Below, in pieces: positions 10,401 to 14,119 of a DNA stretch of 14,119 bases (positions are counted from its first letter, which is position 1; each line of letters starts with the position of its first letter). Origin of the DNA: Clostridiales bacterium (GTDB taxonomy: Bacteria > Bacillota > Clostridia > Lutisporales > Lutisporaceae); contig DUSG01000249.1 in assembly GCA_012842725.1 (NCBI GenBank), positions 1-14,119 on the forward strand, read 5' to 3'. The position numbers were made by a program, and so were the translations under genes. The notes beneath the pieces are model-generated. The model was not told the DNA's origin. It did no database searches and was given only the letters and a program-made list of their open reading frames with translations.

Positions 10401-12413
10401 ATAAGGATCAATTCCTCCATCACCGGCAAACAACGTGGAAAACCTTGTCCTTGCGGAGTCTTCAATATCTATTCCTATTCGTGGCTGAATTATACCATAA
10501 CCTTCCACAACTACACCGGTTTTCTCATCATAAACAGGCTTGTTCAATGGGTGTTCAATAGTTCCTATAAGTTTTGCAGCACTTTCCATTACGAGATTAG
10601 TATCCGAATCTATGGTTATTATGTATTTTACATCTTTCAGTTCATCAATGTCAGAAGACTTATAGGAAAAGAAACCATCGTCATTTCCCATCAACATTTC
10701 ATTAAACTGTACTATGGCTCCTCTTTTTCTTTCCCAGCCCATCCATTTGTTCTGTTTTTCATTAAATACTCTTTTTCTGTGAAAATAATAGAAAATGTTT
10801 CGTCCCTGTCCATATTTTTTATTTAACTCGTGAACGCCTCTAATTCCTGTTTCTATAATATCTCCATCTTCCGGTTCAGTTTCATCATCACTATCTTTAA
10901 AGTCACCTATCAGCCCAAAATAAATATTTTTATCTTTATTAGCAAGATAATAAACTTCCATCTTTTGAATCAATTCCAATGCCATACCTTTAGAACTTAT
11001 TAAAGCAGGGATTATGACCATTGTCTTTACATCATCCGGGATCCCTTGTCTATATTCAAGCCTAGGCATAAAAGTAGGTTTATAAAGCTTCATGAATAAA
11101 TAGTTGCTAATGCTTACCCCCAGTTCTGACGCAGGTATAAGCAATAATGCCGTCAGTAATGCTTTATGAACTAACTGCCAGTCCTTGGCCAATATATTTA
11201 TAACCGATAAAATGTATAATAAAGAGATAGATATTATCGATGCCAAATATGGTTTTATGGATTTGAGTCTGAATTCTCCTCTTTTTATATTCAAAGCATG
11301 AAATAGCTCTTTTTTCCCTTCATCAATCAGATAGTAGCCTACATGACATTTCTTCTTAGGTTGGCCAAGTTTTTGGGCATTCCTGCACAAGTTTATAGCT
11401 GCATTTGCCACTTTTGTTTCAGAAATTCCATAGCTCTTTGAAATGCTAGATATGACTCTCCTATAGTAATCCCTTGACTCAAAATCCATATAGGTATAAA
11501 TTTCTGCCGGGTCCTTGGACAGCATGTCTTCTACAATACTTATGGCTTCGAATATCTGATTCCAATCTAAAGTCCCTATAGTATGAAGGCTTGTTATAGA
11601 ATTGCCTATGGAAATCTTCCTCATTGCATATTCCTTATGCTCATGGCTTATTAAATCTTTTATTGTGGTATTATGCTCTTCCAGCTTCCTTTCCAAAAAA
11701 TCCAAAACTTCCCCATGTTCTTGCCCTGTCCTCCTCAGGACAGTCAGCAAATGCTCTATATAAGATGTATTCAACCTGTTATCTACCTCTAGGTTTTCAT
11801 TAACTGCTATCAGAAGTTCTTCCATTTTCAATTCAGAGTCTTTTTCTGCTTTATTCCACTGAAGCTGAGTATTATAAATATCTGAGCAGATTATTCTTAT
11901 GTTCTCTACCAGAGCTATTCTTGTAACCAAAGATAATGCCCATACTTCAGACATTGTAAGTATCTGACTTTTTTGATATGCTTTTATGAAATCAATAAGC
12001 AAATCTACATCCAGACTGCCATCAGTATGGGATACATATTCTAAAGCTAAAGCATAGATTCGAGGATACCCTTTAAGGTATCCTGATGCAAGAGCATTAA
12101 GTCTGTAATATTTTTCTTGTTCTATATTAAACTTCACTTCTTTCACTTGTTCCTCAATCTTATAGAAATTGTCCAAAAGCCAGTCAGAAGCAGGAGATAA
12201 ATCTTTATTTTCTTTAGAGAATCTATCTAATGCTTTATATATCTTAAAAATAGCATTATAGTTTTCTACAAGCCTTTTCTTTAATATTTTTGTTGATGCT
12301 TTGCTTCTTTTTAAACGATGTCTTTGCCCAATAGCATAACCGTGATTTATTAAATCTTCTCTATTCAGCAATACATCCTTAATTCTGTTTATATCCTTCA
12401 CCAATTCAAACAC
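4404..12413 (-). CDS. Cyclic beta-1,2-glucan synthase-like protein (GT84-GH189-GH94; NdvB/Cgs family)
   Basis: This giant membrane protein of about 2,669 residues should polymerise glucose from UDP-glucose into beta-1,2-glucan and release it as cyclic molecules. Residues 1-385 form a helical N-terminal region. Membrane segments lie near 390-412, 418-442, 785-830, 842-862 and 905-940. The GT84 glucosyltransferase lies between them, with D504, DSD at 602-604, D716 (SHDLLEG) and RQHRW at 747-751, the acidic and R/QxxRW motifs of processive family-2-like transferases. A glucoamylase-like GH189 cyclisation module spans about 960-1390; conserved acids seen include E1192 (MFEYFMP), E1234 (WGISESGY) and E1304 (YEAVDF). 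Two GH94-type beta-sandwich regions follow (RGGGY at 1424 and 1925), then the GH94 helical catalytic barrel with GDWNDG (D2349, D2352), H2508 (YTHGAAW) and T2575-G2576 (WYTGAAG), the expected acid and phosphate-binding residues. The family is known from Rhizobiales and has been characterised in Thermoanaerobacter. The frame's first GTG (12413, used for numbering) lies inside the Shine-Dalgarno sequence, so TTG 12404 or GTG 12401 is likelier. Confidence 0.93.
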   Translation of the reverse strand: MFELVKDINRIKDVLLNREDLINHGYAIGQRHRLKRSKASTKILKKRLVENYNAIFKIYKALDRFSKENKDLSPASDWLLDNFYKIEEQVKEVKFNIEQEKYYRLNALASGYLKGYPRIYALALEYVSHTDGSLDVDLLIDFIKAYQKSQILTMSEVWALSLVTRIALVENIRIICSDIYNTQLQWNKAEKDSELKMEELLIAVNENLEVDNRLNTSYIEHLLTVLRRTGQEHGEVLDFLERKLEEHNTTIKDLISHEHKEYAMRKISIGNSITSLHTIGTLDWNQIFEAISIVEDMLSKDPAEIYTYMDFESRDYYRRVISSISKSYGISETKVANAAINLCRNAQKLGQPKKKCHVGYYLIDEGKKELFHALNIKRGEFRLKSIKPYLASIISISLLYILSVINILAKDWQLVHKALLTALLLIPASELGVSISNYLFMKLYKPTFMPRLEYRQGIPDDVKTMVIIPALISSKGMALELIQKMEVYYLANKDKNIYFGLIGDFKDSDDETEPEDGDIIETGIRGVHELNKKYGQGRNIFYYFHRKRVFNEKQNKWMGWERKRGAIVQFNEMLMGNDDGFFSYKSSDIDELKDVKYIITIDSDTNLVMESAAKLIGTIEHPLNKPVYDEKTGVVVEGYGIIQPRIGIDIEDSARTRFSTLFAGDGGIDPYTTAVSNIYQDVFGEGIFTGKGLYDLSLFNKVTANKIVENTILSHDLLEGSLLRTGLASDIELMDGFPGKYLSHALRQHRWTRGDWQLIKWIFGKNPLNPLSRWKMIDNLRRSLLHPSLYLFLLLGAIFFPSSIVNLIWVPISIFLFPSFLDFISLLLMKNKTIKQFKNLVKKSLQQLVMLLVFLPNNAYLMADAVIRSLYRVFYSRRNLLEWVTAADADKKLKSDLKMYYWRFRYSMVSVGIFALASLYAGSFDIAATVLIILWLLSPCIAYKASEEIKDEKEAISQEDRELIERIGRKTWYYYEELVCEKYNFLPPDNYQEYPPKGAAPRTSPTNIGLYLVSTLAAADLGFITVYEMIERIKNTLNTIEMLDKWKGHLYNWYDIETLEVLRPYYVSTVDSGNFISYLLLLKQGLEEYRNKTEGPDVIENIIQKLDTIINNTEFIHLYDKNKNLFSIGYDVERETLTNSYYDLLASEARTISYLTVARREVPLKHWRKLGRALTCIGKNRVLVSWTGTMFEYFMPSLIMKNYKNTILYETYQGVLKAQKEYGRENNVPWGISESGYYTFDLNLNYQYKAFGVPALGLKRGLVEDIVVSPYSSMLALNFDPKGTVYNIRKLIELGMEGKYGLYEAVDFTPKRRESIKSKYQIVKSFMAHHQGMSLLAINNYLNDDIMIKRYHSHPVIKAGEIMLQERIKDNVVITKEYKEISPYADRQKDIYEEGIRNYDSVDILPPPCQILTNGNYSVLLNYRGGGYSKLNGILINRWRNDAIKGGYGSYIFIRNVNNDKIWSATWEPFNKESDGYKVSFCQSKAQFIRIDDEIKTIMEVFVSQEDDVEIRSIKIENHGRDSVTLELTSYLEVVLTNEEADMAHRAFSNLFIRTDYLDEYKSLVAVRKPREGRGQEWWAFHSCLSDDSAMGHMEYETSRANFIGRGRNIRNPIALHQPLSNMVGVVLDPVMSIRKVVKLGPGEHKEIYFITGCSKSKDELREMIIKYTSTSSICRAYSLAITRNQVERDYLNLSTKDIVGFEKLIGHLIYGSPTRVKIKEYIVRNKKGQSSLWPFGISGDLPIMTISISDERDIPILKETIKAHEFLRMKGMNVDLVILNVDESNYLQPLRTAITNLVEGSNGRFLLGKRGGIFIINAANISQEDKDLLLAASTLVFKAEAGSITKQLDEIAIKEEYHKDVNCTNSIKNCELPHVENCLMFNGYGGFSDDGSEYIMSLRKDLSTPAPWVNVVANPNFGFIVSERGGGYTWAENSREYKLTQWTNDPISDEAQEIIYLEDMDEEYKWAITPAASANDEPWTVRHGWGYSVFNKDCYGLKQELTMFVPRYDKLKINILKIKNKESRKKRLRLCYFMEPVLGVNQKETKPHIIIKYDSEINGLTMVNNYNTDFPGRIVFISSSESISDYKNNKLEFLKLLDKNTDVDLDIGYEPCGAIMVEVTLDDMEEKSIGFFMGQCSSNENIKALLKKYKDMVVAEKELEAVRKQWRDITGKIQVTTPDKTMDIMLNGWLIYQTISCRLWGRSGFYQSGGAYGFRDQLQDAVNIGMLMPEMLKNQILLHCSHQFEEGDVLHWWHPVAENKGVRTRFSDDLLWLPYAVVEYIKYTGDNSILNIEVSYIKSEPLKEGEDERYGVPEKSSCTGTVYEHCVKAIDRSLKFGDHGLPLMGSGDWNDGMNLVGNKGKGESVWLAFFLYYILKGFLPICRLVGDKDRITVYEQAMAKIKNSVEENAWDGNWYRRAYFDDGTPLGSSENMECMIDSIAQSWSVISGAAKPDRAVLSMESVKRHLVKEDEGMILLFTPPFDKTDQNPGYIKSYVPGVRENGGQYTHGAAWVICAYALLGDGNMAQRLFHIINPVNHTRTPLECSIYKTEPYVVAADVYAAKQHMGRGGWSWYTGAAGWLYKAGIEYILGIKRRGNKLLIDPCIPEHWDGYKVVYNHNGTIYNITVSNPQNVCRGVKSIVLDGKDIGNDGIELVDDKNYHEILVRMGC

Positions 12414-12417
12414 CTCT
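12411..12417 (-). promoter_or_regulatory. Ribosome binding site of the glucan synthase gene, which moves the likely start downstream
   Basis: The minus strand reads AGAGGTG, then TTTGAA, then TTG, then GTG. The first GTG of the open frame is the last three bases of this site. TTG at 12404 (six bases after the site) or GTG at 12401 (nine bases after) is better placed. An ATG at 12421 is in another frame and soon reaches a stop. Confidence 0.6.
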
Positions 12418-12434
12418 TCATGCCAGTATTACCA

Positions 12435-12466
12435 AAAAATCAAAGGCTTTATTGCCTCTGATTTTT
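12435..12466 (-). terminator. Terminator-like hairpin between the mutase-fusion gene and the glucan synthase gene
   Basis: In the minus-strand transcript, AAAAAUCAGAGGC pairs with GCCUUUGAUUUUU: 13 base pairs including one G-U pair, around the six-base loop AAUAAA. The 3' arm ends in a run of six U. The loop contains the UAA stop codon of the upstream gene. The form is that of an intrinsic terminator, and because the A-tract mirrors the U-tract it could also act on the opposite strand. Only about 20 bases separate it from the next ribosome binding site, so it may be an attenuator or an RNA-processing and stability element rather than a complete stop. The lower half of the stem is A-U only, so its strength is uncertain. 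Confidence 0.65.
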
Positions 12467-14119
12467 CAATAAAACTGCTATCTTTTCGCTTAAATCGGCT
12501 GATAACTCTTGGGCCATTTCCTGAGAATAGCCTTCAGCGTAAATATTAAACACCGGTTTTTCATTGTCAGGCATTACTATTGCCCACCCTCTGGAATCTT
12601 TTATCTTTACTCCTTCAATGAGTTCAATATCTTTTATATTTTCTCCAAAAGCAATTTCCCTTATTATCCTACCTTTATCTGTCCAATCACAGTTTATTTC
12701 CTTTTTCAGATAATAGTATTCAGGTATGGAGTCGATGAGTTTGCTGATTTTTATACTCTCTATAGCCATATACTCCAGGATATATCCTAAAGCCCATATA
12801 CCATTATGGCTTAAAATAAATTGAATTGAGAGCTTATTCATATCTTTTCCCAATTCAATCATCTTTCTCATAATTTCTGCAGGAGATGAAGAAGTTCTAT
12901 ATATCTTGGCTCCGTTTAGATTAGCGATTTCTTCAGCTACTCCCGGGAAAGTATAAGGGAAAACTAAATTCTTTTCGTCATATCCTTTAATGGCTATCAA
13001 TTCTGCCAGCAACATGTATTCTTCATCCTTTATGATCCTACCTCTTTCATCTATCAGAATCAGATTCTCCCCATTTCCTTTAATGATTACTCCCAAATCT
13101 GCCTTCCTTCTGGTCACATAACCTGAGATATTTTTATAGAGCGTTGAATCCATCAAATTGTCAATACCGCTCCAAATAAGGTTTACGTTGCACCCCAAAT
13201 TTTCTAAAAATTTATAAGCGATAGAAGCACAATTCTCTGAATATGATGCGAGGACTATCTTTAAGTTTCTCCTCCTTATCTCATCCAGATGTACTATTTG
13301 CTCCAAACCTTGTCTTACAAATATTTCATGGAAATTTTCCACCCGGATTACACCTTTTATATCCTCCGCTTTGCATCTGTCATAATCATGTTGGTTCATT
13401 AGATTTTCAACATTTCTTTCCTTGCTTCTGCTTATGTTTATTCCGTTTTCATCGAAAAACTCTATATAGGTTCTACATGGGCTTTCATTGGAGGTATGCA
13501 CATGTATACCTCCGCTGGCTCTATGATAAACAACTCCGTATCTTGTCATCGGCATTATAGAATTATCCAGCAGTATTGCCTGGCCACCAACAGACAATAT
13601 TCCTGCAGCCAGTGAACTCTGGACGATATATGATTGGGCTCTGCTGTCACTTCCAATTACCAGAGTTGGGTTTTTACCCATTGATGTACTGAATGCTGAG
13701 CCTAGCTCAGTGCATAACTCTGACGATATGTCAAGATTCAGTACTCCAGCTACCCCTCTTACTCCAAAAATATTCTTGGTAGCTTTCGTACCCCAAATGA
13801 TATTACTGTTCACAATAGTATTATCGTAAATTTTCTTACCTGGCCAAATTCTTACATCAGGTTTTATTATGCAACCCTCAAATACCCATGTGTCTTCTCC
13901 TACAACTGAATTTTCATAAACCTTTACGTCATTTTTTAATAAAGAATTTGAACATACTACTCCTCCGCTTATACCGCAGTTCTGTCCTATATGGACATTT
14001 TTCCACAACACACTTCTCTTAATTTTACTGTTTGAACCTATTCTGCAGTTCTGAGAAATAACCGAGTAGGAATCTATGACAACATTTTCTTCTATCACAG
14101 TATCCTTACCGATATAAAC
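12449..14119 (-). CDS. Sugar nucleotidyltransferase / phosphohexomutase fusion protein, C-terminal part (mutase domain degenerate)
   Basis: The frame is open through the window edge (it reads VYIGKDTV into the frame), so the GTG at 14098 is internal and the N-terminus is missing; 556 residues are visible. Visible residues 1 to about 110 are left-handed beta-helix hexapeptide repeats ending in NIIWG. The rest (about 445 residues) has the four-domain layout of phosphoglucomutase/phosphomannomutase, starting with IFGVRGVAG. Fusions of this design normally carry an NTP-transferase domain in front and are often named mannose-1-phosphate guanylyltransferase/phosphomannomutase. The mutase motifs are altered: the serine loop TASHNP reads HTSNESP (serine kept, histidine lost), the metal loop DGDADR reads KGNGEN, the GGEQSGH sugar loop is not recognisable, and the phosphate loop RPSGTEP reads MPDNEKP. 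Mutase activity is therefore doubtful; a structural, sensory or binding role is possible. Its product may feed the neighbouring glucan synthase, but this is inferred from position only. Confidence 0.85.
   Translation of the reverse strand, partial: VYIGKDTVIEENVVIDSYSVISQNCRIGSNSKIKRSVLWKNVHIGQNCGISGGVVCSNSLLKNDVKVYENSVVGEDTWVFEGCIIKPDVRIWPGKKIYDNTIVNSNIIWGTKATKNIFGVRGVAGVLNLDISSELCTELGSAFSTSMGKNPTLVIGSDSRAQSYIVQSSLAAGILSVGGQAILLDNSIMPMTRYGVVYHRASGGIHVHTSNESPCRTYIEFFDENGINISRSKERNVENLMNQHDYDRCKAEDIKGVIRVENFHEIFVRQGLEQIVHLDEIRRRNLKIVLASYSENCASIAYKFLENLGCNVNLIWSGIDNLMDSTLYKNISGYVTRRKADLGVIIKGNGENLILIDERGRIIKDEEYMLLAELIAIKGYDEKNLVFPYTFPGVAEEIANLNGAKIYRTSSSPAEIMRKMIELGKDMNKLSIQFILSHNGIWALGYILEYMAIESIKISKLIDSIPEYYYLKKEINCDWTDKGRIIREIAFGENIKDIELIEGVKIKDSRGWAIVMPDNEKPVFNIYAEGYSQEMAQELSADLSEKIAVLLKNQRQ

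Noticed and set aside
12402..12434. Separate promoter for the glucan synthase gene after the hairpin
   Set aside because: TAATAC is present, but no -35-like box lies at a proper distance; too little sequence remains between the hairpin and the ribosome binding site.
13243..13560. Plus-strand open frame of 105 codons opposite the mutase-fusion gene
   Set aside because: It is cysteine- and phenylalanine-rich shadow translation opposite a conserved frame.
14096..14098. GTG at 14098 as the start of the mutase-fusion protein
   Set aside because: The frame continues upstream to the window edge with sequence fitting the hexapeptide repeat (YIGKDT), and no ribosome binding site precedes the GTG. 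The true start is outside the window.

Overview
The window is AT-rich, and every gene lies on the minus strand with strong AGGAGG/AGGTGAG-type ribosome binding sites and very short spacers. Together with the protein types (two-subunit iron-sulfur serine dehydratase, a giant GT84/GH189/GH94 protein, a sugar nucleotidyltransferase-phosphohexomutase fusion), this points to a low-GC Gram-positive of the Clostridia. I cannot name a genus from the sequence alone.

In transcription order (from high to low coordinates) the layout is as follows. (1) 14119-12449: the C-terminal part of a fused sugar-nucleotidyltransferase / hexapeptide-repeat / phosphohexomutase protein, whose N-terminus lies outside the window. 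Its mutase domain has lost most of the classical catalytic motifs. (2) 12413-4404: one uninterrupted frame of about 2,670 codons for a cyclic beta-1,2-glucan synthase-like protein (GT84 membrane glucosyltransferase, GH189-type cyclisation module, GH94 phosphorylase-like modules). (3) 4355-3699 and 3687-2812: sdaAB and sdaAA, the beta and alpha subunits of iron-sulfur L-serine dehydratase. (4) 2801-1: a large SARP/BTAD-type transcriptional activator with an AAA-type ATPase and TPR repeats, whose C-terminus runs off the window.

Genes 1 and 2 look like a cell-envelope glycan pair. A terminator-like hairpin, with the upstream stop codon in its loop, sits between them. Genes 3 and 4 look like a serine catabolism unit with its own regulator: each stop codon overlaps the next ribosome binding site, which suggests translational coupling. 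A candidate promoter for this second unit overlaps the stop codon of the glucan synthase gene.

No gene-free stretch exceeds 50 bases. I saw no tRNA, rRNA, CRISPR array, insertion sequence or riboswitch. The most notable points are the mutase domain stripped of its motifs, the intercistronic hairpin, a complete cyclic glucan synthase in an apparent Gram-positive, and the coupling of a large BTAD regulator to serine dehydratase.
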